Assembly: GCA_902530215.1 (NCBI GenBank)
Contig: CABZZR010000006.1
Span: 1 to 64,000, forward strand
DNA: 64,000 nucleotides
Direction: 5' to 3'
Source: an uncultured Pelagibacteraceae bacterium
GTDB taxonomy: Bacteria > Pseudomonadota > Alphaproteobacteria > Pelagibacterales > Pelagibacteraceae
The notes under the pieces are model-generated. The model worked only from the letters and a program-made list of their open reading frames with translations. It was not told where the DNA came from and ran no database searches. Of the stretch, positions 47,786 through 56,169 are shown piece after piece. The stretch's first letter is position 1, and the number at the start of each line of letters is the position of its first letter. The position numbers were made by a program, and so were the translations under genes.

Positions 47786-48883
47786 TTAATTTTTTTTCGG
47801 AGGTTCTGTTTTTTCTGTTACTGGGTTTCCCTCAATTTTTTTTGATATTAAGCCTGCTTGAGTTCTAATAGCCATCTCAATTTCTGCAGCAATCTTAGGA
47901 TTTTTCTCAAGATAAATTTTAGCGTTTTCCCTTCCTTGTCCAATCTTTTCTCCTTTATATGCATACCATGCACCAGATTTTTCAATTATATCAACTTTAG
48001 AGCCTAAATCGATTAATTCACCTGATTTGCTTATACCTTTGCCATACATAAGATCGAACTCAACAACTTTGAAAGGTGGAGAAACTTTGTTTTTTACTAT
48101 CTTAACCCTTGTTGAATTACCAACGATTTGTTCTTTATCTTTTATAGCTCCAATTCTTCTAATGTCCATTCGTACTGAGGAATAAAATTTTAGAGCATTA
48201 CCTCCCGAAGTTGTTTCGGGATTTCCAAACATAATACCAATCTTCATTCTTATTTGGTTAATAAAAATTAACATTGTATTTGTTTTTGCTATAGAGCCTG
48301 TTAATTTTCTTAGCGATTGACTCATTAATCTCGCTTGTAAGCCTACGTGGTGATCTCCCATTTCACCTTCCAATTCTGCTCTTGGAGTCAAGGCAGCTAC
48401 CGAGTCAATTACCAAAACTGATATTGATCCTGATTTTATCAGTGTATCAGCTATTTCTAAAGCTTGCTCGCCTGTGTCAGGTTGAGATATCAATAATTCT
48501 TCGGTTTTAACACCCAATCTTTTTGCATAAACTGGATCTAAGGCGTGTTCAGCATCTACAAATCCACAGATGCCTCCTTTTTTTTGAGCTTCTGCAATTA
48601 CTTGTAGTGCTAATGTAGTTTTTCCAGAAGACTCTGGTCCATATATTTCTACAACTCGACCTTTGGGAAGGCCACCAATTCCTAATCCCAAATCCAATCC
48701 TAATGATCCGGTTGAAATAGACTCGATATCTAATGCTGCTTGTTGACCAAGCTTCATAATCGAACCTTTTCCAAAATTATCGTCTATTTGGCTTATAGCG
48801 GCTTCTAAAGCCTTATTTTTCTCTTTCAATTCAGCTTCGGGGTTTTTCCCTGATTTAACTACTTTTAGATTATTTTTTGTCAT
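47786..48883 (-). CDS. recA: recombinase RecA
   Basis: Strand exchange and coprotease activation of the SOS response. 365 residues. It begins after a Lys-rich leader; [30 protein letters not shown] (Walker A), [37 protein letters not shown] (in parts: [28 protein letters not shown]) and [22 protein letters not shown] are all canonical. Upstream are a -35/-10 pair with a LexA-like box in the spacer (48932-48959). Start ATG 48883 with AAAGGA upstream. Confidence 0.98.
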   Translation of the reverse strand: MTKNNLKVVKSGKNPEAELKEKNKALEAAISQIDDNFGKGSIMKLGQQAALDIESISTGSLGLDLGLGIGGLPKGRVVEIYGPESSGKTTLALQVIAEAQKKGGICGFVDAEHALDPVYAKRLGVKTEELLISQPDTGEQALEIADTLIKSGSISVLVIDSVAALTPRAELEGEMGDHHVGLQARLMSQSLRKLTGSIAKTNTMLIFINQIRMKIGIMFGNPETTSGGNALKFYSSVRMDIRRIGAIKDKEQIVGNSTRVKIVKNKVSPPFKVVEFDLMYGKGISKSGELIDLGSKVDIIEKSGAWYAYKGEKIGQGRENAKIYLEKNPKIAAEIEMAIRTQAGLISKKIEGNPVTEKTEPPKKN

Positions 48884-48906
48884 AGCTTTTAAGTCCTTTC
48901 TTTAAA

Positions 48907-48921
48907 ATTCGTTTAACGAAT
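48907..48921. repeat. 15-bp palindrome in the recA leader
   Basis: ATTCGTT T AACGAAT (7 bases, one centre base, 7 bases) lies between the promoter and the recA start, about 24 bases from the ATG. The centre is too tight for an RNA hairpin, so a DNA-binding dimer site is the more natural reading. No regulator is identified. Confidence 0.4.
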
Positions 48922-48931
48922 CAGTATTTTA

Positions 48932-48959
48932 AATGTACACATTTTGTTCTTTTTATCAA
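48932..48959 (-). promoter_or_regulatory. recA promoter with LexA-type box in the spacer
   Basis: On the minus strand TTGATA (48959-48954), 16-base spacer, TACATT (48937-48932). GAAC-N7-GTAC occupies 48949-48935, one base away from the alphaproteobacterial SOS consensus GAAC-N7-GAAC. Its N7 sequence is nearly the same as in the umuD box. Position between -35 and -10 is what LexA repression needs. Confidence 0.6.
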
Positions 48960-48998
48960 TAGTTAAAAAAAACCACGTTTTTCAGTATTTTTTCAATA

Positions 48999-50291
48999 TT
49001 AATTAGAATTTAGATCTAAATGCCCGGCAGTAAGACGCCCTATAGAAGCCAAGAGATCGAACTGAGATATTAAATAATCTCTTTCGGAAGTTGCCAAGTT
49101 TATTCTTGATTCTAACAAAATAGTTCTGGATTGAATAACTTCTAAAGTTGTTCTGCTACTTCCTGTTTCATACTCTTGCGTAATACCTTCGTTAGCGATT
49201 TCAGCTGCTCTAACCTGAGATCTAATTGAATTTAAAACACTTTTATTTGACTGAAATGAAGACCAGGCATTAACTACTTTTGTTTTAATAATTTTTTTAT
49301 TATCTTCTAATAAAAGTTCTTTTTGACCTTTTAATTCTTTTGCTTTTTTTAAATTGGAATAATTACTACCACCCGAATATAATGGCCAAGTTGCAGTCGC
49401 TTTCAATGTCTGTTGTGTTCTATCTTTAACTGTTGAACTAACATCTTCCTGTTCCGATAGTTTATAGGATAAAGTTGCTGATGGAGATAAATCTGAACGT
49501 GCTATAATTATATCTTGTTGAGATTTTTCATATTCGAGTTGAGCAATTTTTATATCTGGATTTTCATGTTCCGAAATCTTTATAGACTCTGCTAAATTTT
49601 TTGGTAAATTGAAAATAACACTGTTTTCACTGTTAAAATCCTTAGAGGGGCTAATACCAATAATATTTTCGAAATTTGCCTTACTTGTAATTAAATCATT
49701 TTGAGCTGCTATAAGCTTTGCTCTAGCTCCTGCAAGTGAAGCTTCTGATTGTGCTAAATCAGTTAAGTTTATTTCTCCTCTTTCAAGTCTATTTTTATCT
49801 GAGTCTATTTGTCTCTCTAATAGATCAATATTAATATTATTAATTTGAACTTTTTTTTCATTTAACAAATAGTCTGTATGGGCTTTAGCGGCCGCTAGTA
49901 AAGTTTCTTGTTCTACTTTTTTTAGTTTAAATTTTGATAAATTATAATTAAATTTTTCTTTTTTAACTTTTGCAAGTCCACCAAAGCTTTGAAAAATTTT
50001 TTGTTCGATAAGTATTGATTGTTCTGTAGGACCAATATTTGTATCCTTGGTACCAGTAGTTTTTGTATTATCTTGCTCGCTAACATATCCAGATATTGTG
50101 ATACTAGGCTTAAACTCACTTAAAGAGCCTTCTTGTTCTGCTCTAGTCGCTCTAAGGTTTGCCCTTTCTGCATTTAATTTATTGTTATTTTGATAAGCTA
50201 AATTTAGAGATTCTTTTAATGAATTGGCATTTAATTCTGTAAAATTTATCAAAAAAAATAATGATAAGAGTATTGTTATATTTTTTTTCAT
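48999..50291 (-). CDS. tolC: TolC-family outer membrane efflux protein
   Basis: Trimeric channel that joins inner-membrane exporters to the outside. I start it at ATG 50291 (MKKNITILLSLFFLINFTEL), giving a signal peptide ending near ANS. About 430 residues of long helical coiled coils: SLNLAYQNNNKLNAERANLRA, GEINLTDLAQSEASLAGARAKLI, YSGGSNYSNLKKAKELKGQKELLL, and the C-terminal TRTTLEVIQSR-like SSRTTLEVIQSRTILLES. No cognate pump is adjacent. It is followed by recA about 115 bases downstream. Confidence 0.9.
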   Translation of the reverse strand: MKKNITILLSLFFLINFTELNANSLKESLNLAYQNNNKLNAERANLRATRAEQEGSLSEFKPSITISGYVSEQDNTKTTGTKDTNIGPTEQSILIEQKIFQSFGGLAKVKKEKFNYNLSKFKLKKVEQETLLAAAKAHTDYLLNEKKVQINNINIDLLERQIDSDKNRLERGEINLTDLAQSEASLAGARAKLIAAQNDLITSKANFENIIGISPSKDFNSENSVIFNLPKNLAESIKISEHENPDIKIAQLEYEKSQQDIIIARSDLSPSATLSYKLSEQEDVSSTVKDRTQQTLKATATWPLYSGGSNYSNLKKAKELKGQKELLLEDNKKIIKTKVVNAWSSFQSNKSVLNSIRSQVRAAEIANEGITQEYETGSSRTTLEVIQSRTILLESRINLATSERDYLISQFDLLASIGRLTAGHLDLNSN

Positions 50292-50295
50292 ATTT

Positions 50296-51219
50296 TTACG
50301 ATTTAAATAATATTTTTTTAATTTCATGGTTTTTTTTTAAAAACATAATTACAGATGCAGATTTACTTAAATCTTTTATCATTTGCAAAGTAATTCTTTC
50401 ATAAAACATAATAAAACGTTTTATTTGATTATAGGTCATTATTTTTTTATTTAAATGCGACCTTTTTTTTAATTTCACTTCTTGTAGCAGCCTCCACTTA
50501 AAAACCATATTAAAATTAGGAACTTTAAGGAATATGAAATGATCAATCTTTGAAAAAATTTTTTTATATTCCTTTTTAAGTTTTTTATTTACAAACTTTC
50601 TCCATATAAATCTTTTATCTTCTTTTCTTTCAAGAATATTTACTGGTTTTTTTATTAAAGAATTAGACTGGGATTTTGCTCCAACACACCATCCTTCAAA
50701 TATAACTATTTCTGGCTTTCTAGTTATTTTCGGCCAATATTTTTTATCCATACGATCGTCAGTAGATTTATTAAATTTTGGTATTCTGAATGCTTTAAAT
50801 TTATTTTTTTTTAGATTATTAAAAAAAATTTTTATTAAACTAATATCGTGTGTTCCAGGGACACCTCTCGTTTTAAATAAAGGATGAATTTGTTTTGCCA
50901 TCATATTTCTTTTATAAAAAGTTTTATAAAAATTATCGATTGAAGCAATACAAACATTTCTTTTAAAAAAAATTTTTAAAATAATTTTTATAATACCTGT
51001 TATTGTTGTTTTTCCAGATCCTTGTCCTCCTGATAGACCTAAAAACAAAGTACTTCCTTTTTCTTTGTATTTTTTCTCTATCCAAAATGAAATTGGTATA
51101 TAGTTTTTCTTAAGATTGTTTATTTGTGTAATTTTGGATTTACCAAAAATCTTCTCATTTTTTAAAAATTTTAAATAATCTTTTTTAACTTTTAAAAAAC
51201 AATCTTCAGTTTCTTTCAT
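50296..51219 (-). CDS. P-loop kinase, GLYK/uridine kinase-like (possible D-glycerate 3-kinase)
   Basis: 307 residues. Walker A loop LFLGLSGGQGSGKTTITGII at about 60-78, then IASIDNFYKTFYKRNMM, HPLFKTRGVPGTHDI, FRIPKFNKSTDDRMDKKYWPKI and VIFEGWCVGAKSQ. This series matches the plant-type (class III) D-glycerate 3-kinase and yeast Tda10 group, which makes 3-phosphoglycerate; substrate is by family. Lysine content is very high. It overlaps the GFA-family gene by 4 bases (ATGA), so they are coupled. Its position between tolC and the umuDC patch is not conserved in any order I recognise. Confidence 0.75.
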   Translation of the reverse strand: MKETEDCFLKVKKDYLKFLKNEKIFGKSKITQINNLKKNYIPISFWIEKKYKEKGSTLFLGLSGGQGSGKTTITGIIKIILKIFFKRNVCIASIDNFYKTFYKRNMMAKQIHPLFKTRGVPGTHDISLIKIFFNNLKKNKFKAFRIPKFNKSTDDRMDKKYWPKITRKPEIVIFEGWCVGAKSQSNSLIKKPVNILERKEDKRFIWRKFVNKKLKKEYKKIFSKIDHFIFLKVPNFNMVFKWRLLQEVKLKKRSHLNKKIMTYNQIKRFIMFYERITLQMIKDLSKSASVIMFLKKNHEIKKILFKS

Positions 51220-51587
51220 TGCTTTTTATCAAGAGGGTGATTGGCTCCATCATTTACCTTAATATTTTCTAGTTCGAAAGGTTCTACTCCTTCTATGCAC
51301 GCAACATTTAACATATAAACTTTATCATGATTGCTTCTTGGATTTGAGTAAGTATAAATCCCACACTTTGAACAAAAATAATGTTCGGCTACTTTTGTAT
51401 GGTATTGATAAAGATTTAGAAGATCTTTGCCCTTAACAATTTTAAATTTTTCTGGATTAATTGGTGTCATTATGTAGCCTCTTCTTTTACAAAGAGAACA
51501 GTTGCATCTCATAAGTTTTTCAAATCCAGTTTCTGGTAGATTTACTTCAATCTCTACTCCGCCACAGTGACAAGTTAGTTTTTTCAT
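51216..51587 (-). CDS. GFA (CENP-V/GFA) family zinc protein
   Basis: 123 residues of the glutathione-dependent formaldehyde-activating enzyme-like fold. Metal-binding cysteines: CHCGGVEIEV (CxC), CNCSLCKRRG (CxxC-type), FCSKCGIYTYSN (CxxC). The family binds zinc; activity on S-hydroxymethylglutathione was claimed for one member, and most are uncharacterised. Coupled to the kinase gene downstream. The ~120-base gap on its 5' side, plus the umuD leader, contains only AT-rich DNA and the SOS elements. Confidence 0.85.
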   Translation of the reverse strand: MKKLTCHCGGVEIEVNLPETGFEKLMRCNCSLCKRRGYIMTPINPEKFKIVKGKDLLNLYQYHTKVAEHYFCSKCGIYTYSNPRSNHDKVYMLNVACIEGVEPFELENIKVNDGANHPLDKKQ

Positions 51588-51738
51588 TTATTTTCTATTT
51601 TAATTTTTTAACTCTCTTTTCTCTTTCTACTAATTCTACTAAGAGTTATACACATCTTAATTTGTCCAAATTGTAATGTTCACGTTTTGATTCATTTACG
51701 ATTCTTATTTGGACTCAAAATACAACCTAAAGAAGAAG

Positions 51739-51765
51739 TTGATATATTTTTTAATATGTTATAAA
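51739..51765 (+). promoter_or_regulatory. putative umuDC promoter
   Basis: TTGATA (51739-51744) and TATAAA (51760-51765) with a 15-base spacer. Transcription would begin near 51772, inside the SOS box at 51769-51783, leaving a leader of about 15 bases. Confidence 0.45.
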
Positions 51766-51768
51766 AAA

Positions 51769-51783
51769 GAACAAAATGAGAAC
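51769..51783 (+). promoter_or_regulatory. SOS (LexA) box of umuDC
   Basis: GAAC-AAAATGA-GAAC is a perfect GAAC-N7-GAAC match, the direct-repeat operator known for alphaproteobacterial LexA. It ends three bases before the umuD start codon, where bound LexA would block initiation. Confidence 0.8.
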
Positions 51784-51786
51784 ATA

Positions 51787-52179
51787 ATGAAATTACTATT
51801 ACCATTTCACTTGAATAAAGTAGGCGCTGGATTTCCTTCTCCTGCGACAGATTACGTTGAAGACGATATCGATTTAAATATTCACCTTATAAAAAATGCA
51901 CCAGCCACTTTTCTCATTAGGGTACAGGGCAAATCCATGAACGAGACTGGCATCCATGATGGAGATCTTTTGATAGTGGATAAAAGTTTGAATCCAAAAA
52001 ACTTTTCTACTGTAATTGCAAATGTTAATGAAGAACTTGTAGTAAAAAATTTTGTAAAAGAAAAAAATCAATCTTTTTTATTTTCAGGATCAAAGAAATC
52101 TAAAAATAAAATTAACTTGAGTGAAAATCCTCAAATTTTTATTTGGGGTGTAGTAACCTATGTAATACATGCTCTATAG
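51787..52179 (+). CDS. umuD: translesion polymerase V subunit UmuD (S24 peptidase fold)
   Basis: About 130 residues from ATG 51787 (MKLLLPFHLNKVGAGFP); the longer frame from 51709 would pass through the promoter and SOS box. The self-cleavage site is AG in KVGAGFPSPA, the catalytic serine in VQGKSMNETGI and the lysine in ELVVKNFV. After RecA-stimulated cleavage, UmuD' joins UmuC. ATG of umuC lies 11 bases before its stop, so the two are coupled. It is shorter at the N-terminus than LexA, without a DNA-binding domain. Confidence 0.93.
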   Translation: MKLLLPFHLNKVGAGFPSPATDYVEDDIDLNIHLIKNAPATFLIRVQGKSMNETGIHDGDLLIVDKSLNPKNFSTVIANVNEELVVKNFVKEKNQSFLFSGSKKSKNKINLSENPQIFIWGVVTYVIHAL

Positions 52180-53449
52180 TAAAAATAAAATAGCACTAGT
52201 TGACTGTAACTCATTTTATGTTTCTTGTGAAAGATTGTTCAACCCATCCTTAATAAAAAAACCTGTCGTTGTTTTGTCAAGTAATGATGGTTGTATAATA
52301 TCTAGATCGGACGAAGCTAAAGTTTTGGGTATTAAAATGGGAGAGCCTTATTTTAAAATTAGAGAATTAGTAGAAAAAAATAATGTAAAAGTTTTTTCAT
52401 CTAATTACTCTTTATACGGTGACATATCAAGACGAGTAATGAAAACTTTAAAACAGTTTGCGCCACAAATAGAAATTTATTCTATTGATGAGGCATTTTT
52501 AAATTTATCTTCAATTAAAAATGAGGACTTGTTAGAATATGGTCATAAAATAAGAAAGACAGTTCTAAAATGGACAGGTATACCTACAAGCATAGGCATA
52601 GCAACAACAAAAACTTTGAGTAAAATTGCAAACCATAAAGCTAAAAAAGAAAGATCAGATATTGTGGACTTAATAAATTCAGATGAAGTAGATAAAATTC
52701 TTACAAAAATTAAAATAAATGAGGTTTGGGGAGTAGGAAAACAATTAACAAAGTTTTATATCAAGAATGGAATAAGTACAGCTTATGAACTTAAAAATAT
52801 TTCTAATAATTGGATAAAAAAAAATACAAATGTCTTAGGATCCAGAACTGCAATGGAACTAAAGGGAATATCTTGTATTTCCATGGAGTTGCACAGAGAA
52901 AAAAGAAAAAGTTGTTGTGTATCAAGATCATTTGGAAAAAAAGTTACAAGATTAGAAGAGCTAAAAGAATCTATAACCGCACACTGTCTTAATGCAGCAG
53001 AAAAAATTAGACATGAGAATCAAGAAACAAAAAAAATAACTGTTTTTATAAGAACAAGTCCTTTCCAAAAATATGGAAATTATTACTCAAATGCAAAAAA
53101 TATAGATCTCCCTATCGGAACAAATGACAGTATTGAACTAGTGAAACAAGCTCTGATAGGCTTAAAGGATATTTATAAAAAAGGATATAAATATCAAAAA
53201 GCAGGTATAATTCTCTCGGGGCTAAAAGATATTGACACTTATAAAGAAAACTTATTTTCAAACGCTACAAACGAAGAAGGAAGAAAAAAATTAATGCAGG
53301 CCATCGATTACACAAATAACAGATATGGTCGCAATTCTTTAAGTTTTGCCCAAGCAGGATTAAAAAAGAGATGGAATCTTAGAAAACAATACTCTTCTAA
53401 AATTGACACAGCATCTTTTCATTTGTTACCTTCTGTTCGTATCATCTAA
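52169..53449 (+). CDS. umuC: DNA polymerase V catalytic subunit UmuC
   Basis: Y-family error-prone polymerase. 426 residues. Active-site motifs: ALVDCNSFYVSCERLFNP (first Asp), EIYSIDEAFLNLS (Asp-Glu pair), SIGIATTKTLSKIANHKAK and WGVGKQLTKFYIKNGI (helix-hairpin-helix). The C-terminal little-finger domain follows, with a DUF4113-like end (YGRNSLSFAQAGLKKRW). Its last 24 bases overlap the end of the convergent glycosyltransferase gene. Confidence 0.95.
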   Translation: MLYSKNKIALVDCNSFYVSCERLFNPSLIKKPVVVLSSNDGCIISRSDEAKVLGIKMGEPYFKIRELVEKNNVKVFSSNYSLYGDISRRVMKTLKQFAPQIEIYSIDEAFLNLSSIKNEDLLEYGHKIRKTVLKWTGIPTSIGIATTKTLSKIANHKAKKERSDIVDLINSDEVDKILTKIKINEVWGVGKQLTKFYIKNGISTAYELKNISNNWIKKNTNVLGSRTAMELKGISCISMELHREKRKSCCVSRSFGKKVTRLEELKESITAHCLNAAEKIRHENQETKKITVFIRTSPFQKYGNYYSNAKNIDLPIGTNDSIELVKQALIGLKDIYKKGYKYQKAGIILSGLKDIDTYKENLFSNATNEEGRKKLMQAIDYTNNRYGRNSLSFAQAGLKKRWNLRKQYSSKIDTASFHLLPSVRII

Positions 53450-54313
53450 AATATCGATACTAGCAATATTATTTAAAGATAGATTTAGTTCTTTCAAATT
53501 TGAACGAAAAGATATTTTAATAATAATTGAAAAAAAAATCAAAAGAAACAAAATGGGAAGTACAGTAATAACTGAAAGATTATTTGAAATAAGAAATAAA
53601 TAAATTAAAAAATATAAAATAGATCGTAAAACAAATATGTTTCTAAATACCGAAATTATAGTGAGTGAATGGAAAATAAGGCCTGAAAAATTCATTTTAG
53701 AGGGCTGAACATACCTTGTCCCTCTAATAGATTTAATAAACGTTCTATCATCAATTGTCCTTACAACTGAGCTGGAGTATGAATTCCATAAATAAGCCCT
53801 TTGGATCAATTGTTCTACATGCTTTTTGGGCAAACAAGAAAAATTTCCAAACTTAATTAATTTTCCAGTGAATATAAGTGTCAAAATTTTATGAATTTCA
53901 TACAAAAATTTAAAAACAATACCTTCGGATCTTTTAAATCTATTGCCAGTAATTGTCATATTTGGGTTTTCTTCAGCCTTTTTAATAAAGTCATTTAACT
54001 CAATTGGCCTATCTTCCCCGTCTGCATCCATAATAATCACTCGATCAAAAGTTTCATTTTTAGATATATATTTTAAGCCAGCGGCTATGCATCTTTGGTG
54101 GACTCTATTTTGAGCCATATTTAAAATCTTAATTGATCTAATTTTTTTACAATTAAAACTTATCTCTGACCTTTTCTCTGTAGAAGCATCATTAACAATA
54201 ATTAAACTAACTTCTATCTCCCAATTGCTTACTTCTAAATCAATTTCTCCAATAAGTCTTGAGACTGATTTCCAATCATTATACAGCGGTATTAAAATTA
54301 TATATTTTTTCAT
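53426..54313 (-). CDS. family 2 glycosyltransferase with C-terminal membrane helices
   Basis: 295 residues. N-terminal GT-A fold: ILIPLYNDWKSVSRLI, SLIIVNDASTEKRSE, RCIAAGLKYISKN, and the D-x-D motif in VIIMDADGEDRPIEL. Two or three membrane helices near residues 230-275 (IFVLRSILYFLIYLFLISN, VITVLPILFLLIFFSIIIK). This plan fits DPM/GtrB-like enzymes that make polyprenyl-phosphate sugars. It overlaps the downstream-acting mannosyltransferase-like gene by 4 bases (ATGA), so donor synthesis and transfer to a glycan or lipid are probably coupled. Confidence 0.85.
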   Translation of the reverse strand: MKKYIILIPLYNDWKSVSRLIGEIDLEVSNWEIEVSLIIVNDASTEKRSEISFNCKKIRSIKILNMAQNRVHQRCIAAGLKYISKNETFDRVIIMDADGEDRPIELNDFIKKAEENPNMTITGNRFKRSEGIVFKFLYEIHKILTLIFTGKLIKFGNFSCLPKKHVEQLIQRAYLWNSYSSSVVRTIDDRTFIKSIRGTRYVQPSKMNFSGLIFHSLTIISVFRNIFVLRSILYFLIYLFLISNNLSVITVLPILFLLIFFSIIIKISFRSNLKELNLSLNNIASIDILDDTNRR

Positions 54314-55677
54314 TTGCTACCAATCATGCATATGCCTTGGTAATTTATAGATCCAAAAACACCTGGACATACTTCTTTTAAAATTTCTTTGTTTCCAATA
54401 TAGACAACTCCGCCTTCATAATCAAAATTCTTGGGTATTTTTTTTAGAAACCAAATTGGCCTTGAAAATAAATGATACGATAGATTTCCGGCATGCCATT
54501 CGTCTCCAATCACTATTGCTATTTCATTGGAAAAATTTTTATCCCATTTGTTTTGAATTAAATATGAAATTTCTTTTCCTTGGTAGTCAGTTCTTTTGTT
54601 TGTTTCTGTTACTGAAATGTAAGCGTAAGCGAATGGAGAAAAAATAAATAAAATTAAAAATACTGAAATAAAATATTTCAGTTTATTTAAATTTATTTGA
54701 GATTGAAAAATATAAACCAACAAAACTCCAAAAAATAAATAAAAAGGTGTCATCCACATTGTTCTAATTTTTACTCCCATAATCATAGAAGTTAAAAACA
54801 TCAGTAAAATTGGAATAATATTTATAATTAATAAAAATAATAATTTTTTATCTCTAAAATTAAACTTTGCTTTAATTTTAGAAACTATAAATAAAAACAT
54901 TATAAAAAGAGGGATAAGTATTCCAATTTGTTTTCCCAAAAATATAATAGGATGAAACAAGTGATCTAAGAAATTTTGATCTCCTGTGCCCGTCCTATGA
55001 AGTCCATAGGTAATTGTAATATAATCATTATTCGTTAACCATATTATGTGAGGTAATAAAATCAGAAAAAAAGGAATTAAAGAAACTAAACATTTAAAAT
55101 TAATTTTTTTTTTAACAATCATATAAATAAAAAATACATCTACTGCGATAAGGAGATAAATAAATAAATATTTTGATAAAATTCCAAGACCGGCAAATAA
55201 ACCAAATAAAATCCAATCGAAAGTTTTATTATCTTTAAAACCTCTCCAACAATATAATACTGACAAGGCCCAGAAGGGCAACTGGCATACATTTACATTA
55301 AATTCTGGAGTAGTAAAATTATAAAAGTAAACACCTTCCAAAAGCAATATTGAAATTAAGCTTAGAATATCTTTTTGAAAAAACTCTTTTGAAAATTTCC
55401 AAACAATAAAAAATGCTGCAACAACAAATAGTTGGCTAAGTAAATAATACACCAAATCGTTGTTGCCAAAAATTTGATAAAAAATCTCGACTGCAAATGC
55501 ACTTAATGGAGGATGTTTGTTAAATCCCCAATCCAAATTACTCGCCCATGCTAGCGCTTCTATAGTATCAAGAGGAAGATTGTCATTTGAAACGAATGGT
55601 ATAATTGTCCAAATAGTAAGGTGTGAAATTAAAAAAATTGTTAAAGTTTTATTAATATTTTTTTTGATAAAATTCAT
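54310..55677 (-). CDS. GT39/ArnT-like membrane glycosyltransferase
   Basis: From ATG 55677 (MNFIKKNINKTLTIFL) it has about 455 residues, with ten or more hydrophobic helices. The first luminal loop has the acidic pair typical of the PMT/ArnT family: NLPLDTIEALAWASNLDWGFNKHPPLSAF (in parts: DTIEALAWASNLDWGF, NKHPPLSAFAVEIFY). These enzymes move a sugar from polyprenyl phosphate to an acceptor such as lipid A. The acceptor is unknown here. An extension to 55740 would overlap the dksA promoter, so I reject it. Coupled to the GT2 gene. Confidence 0.83.
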   Translation of the reverse strand: MNFIKKNINKTLTIFLISHLTIWTIIPFVSNDNLPLDTIEALAWASNLDWGFNKHPPLSAFAVEIFYQIFGNNDLVYYLLSQLFVVAAFFIVWKFSKEFFQKDILSLISILLLEGVYFYNFTTPEFNVNVCQLPFWALSVLYCWRGFKDNKTFDWILFGLFAGLGILSKYLFIYLLIAVDVFFIYMIVKKKINFKCLVSLIPFFLILLPHIIWLTNNDYITITYGLHRTGTGDQNFLDHLFHPIIFLGKQIGILIPLFIMFLFIVSKIKAKFNFRDKKLLFLLIINIIPILLMFLTSMIMGVKIRTMWMTPFYLFFGVLLVYIFQSQINLNKLKYFISVFLILFIFSPFAYAYISVTETNKRTDYQGKEISYLIQNKWDKNFSNEIAIVIGDEWHAGNLSYHLFSRPIWFLKKIPKNFDYEGGVVYIGNKEILKEVCPGVFGSINYQGICMIGSK

Positions 55678-55705
55678 TGTGACAAAATATACAAATTTAT
55701 CTCTA

Positions 55706-55733
55706 TTGACACTAACAAAATCCTTTATATACT
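55706..55733 (+). promoter_or_regulatory. sigma70-type promoter for dksA
   Basis: TTGACA (55706-55711), 16-base spacer, TATACT (55728-55733): a perfect -35 and a 5/6 -10. Transcription would start near 55740, leaving only about 9 bases before ATG 55749, so the mRNA may be almost leaderless. Confidence 0.65.
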
Positions 55734-55748
55734 CCGTCACTATTTTTT

Positions 55749-56168
55749 ATGAGTGTTAAAATATCGAAAAAATACAAACCAAGCACAAAAGAAAAATACA
55801 TGTGCCCCAAGCATAAAGAATTTTTTAAACAAAAATTGTTAGATTGGAAAAGTGAAATAATTAAATCTAATAATAAAGCACTATATTTTAACGATACAGA
55901 CCATAACATCTCATCTCCTGACATCGTTGACCAAGCAAGTTCAGTCACTGAAAAATCTGTAGAAATGAGAACAGCAAACAGACAAAGAAAATTAATCAAC
56001 AAAATAGAAAGTGCTTTAAGAAGAATTCAAGATAATACATATGGCTTTTGTGATGAAACTGGTGAGCCTATAGGATTAAAAAGACTTATTGCAAGACCGA
56101 TAGCCACCTTATCAATTGAAGCTCAAGAAAAGCATGAAAAAAAAGAAAAAATATTTGCTGATGGTTAA
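55749..56168 (+). CDS. dksA: DksA/TraR family transcription factor
   Basis: Binds the secondary channel of RNA polymerase and works with ppGpp. 139 residues with a long coiled coil (residues ~20-100) ending in KIESALRRIQDNTYGFCDETGEP, and a globular C-terminus IGLKRLIARPIATLSIEAQEKHEKKE. The coiled-coil tip contains DQASSVTEKSVEMRTANRQ. The zinc-finger region keeps only one cysteine (FCDETGEP) instead of four; single-Cys DksA proteins are known in Alphaproteobacteria. It is single-gene, with convergent GST one base away. Confidence 0.92.
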   Translation: MSVKISKKYKPSTKEKYMCPKHKEFFKQKLLDWKSEIIKSNNKALYFNDTDHNISSPDIVDQASSVTEKSVEMRTANRQRKLINKIESALRRIQDNTYGFCDETGEPIGLKRLIARPIATLSIEAQEKHEKKEKIFADG

Positions 56169-56169
56169 T

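Noticed and set aside
48999-50291. CTGAGA-like strings in tolC as regulatory RNA elements
   Set aside because: They lie in conserved coding sequence and lack surrounding structure.
51709-51786. 26-residue N-terminal extension of UmuD
   Set aside because: It crosses the predicted promoter and the SOS box and is not part of the UmuD family; ATG 51787 is better.
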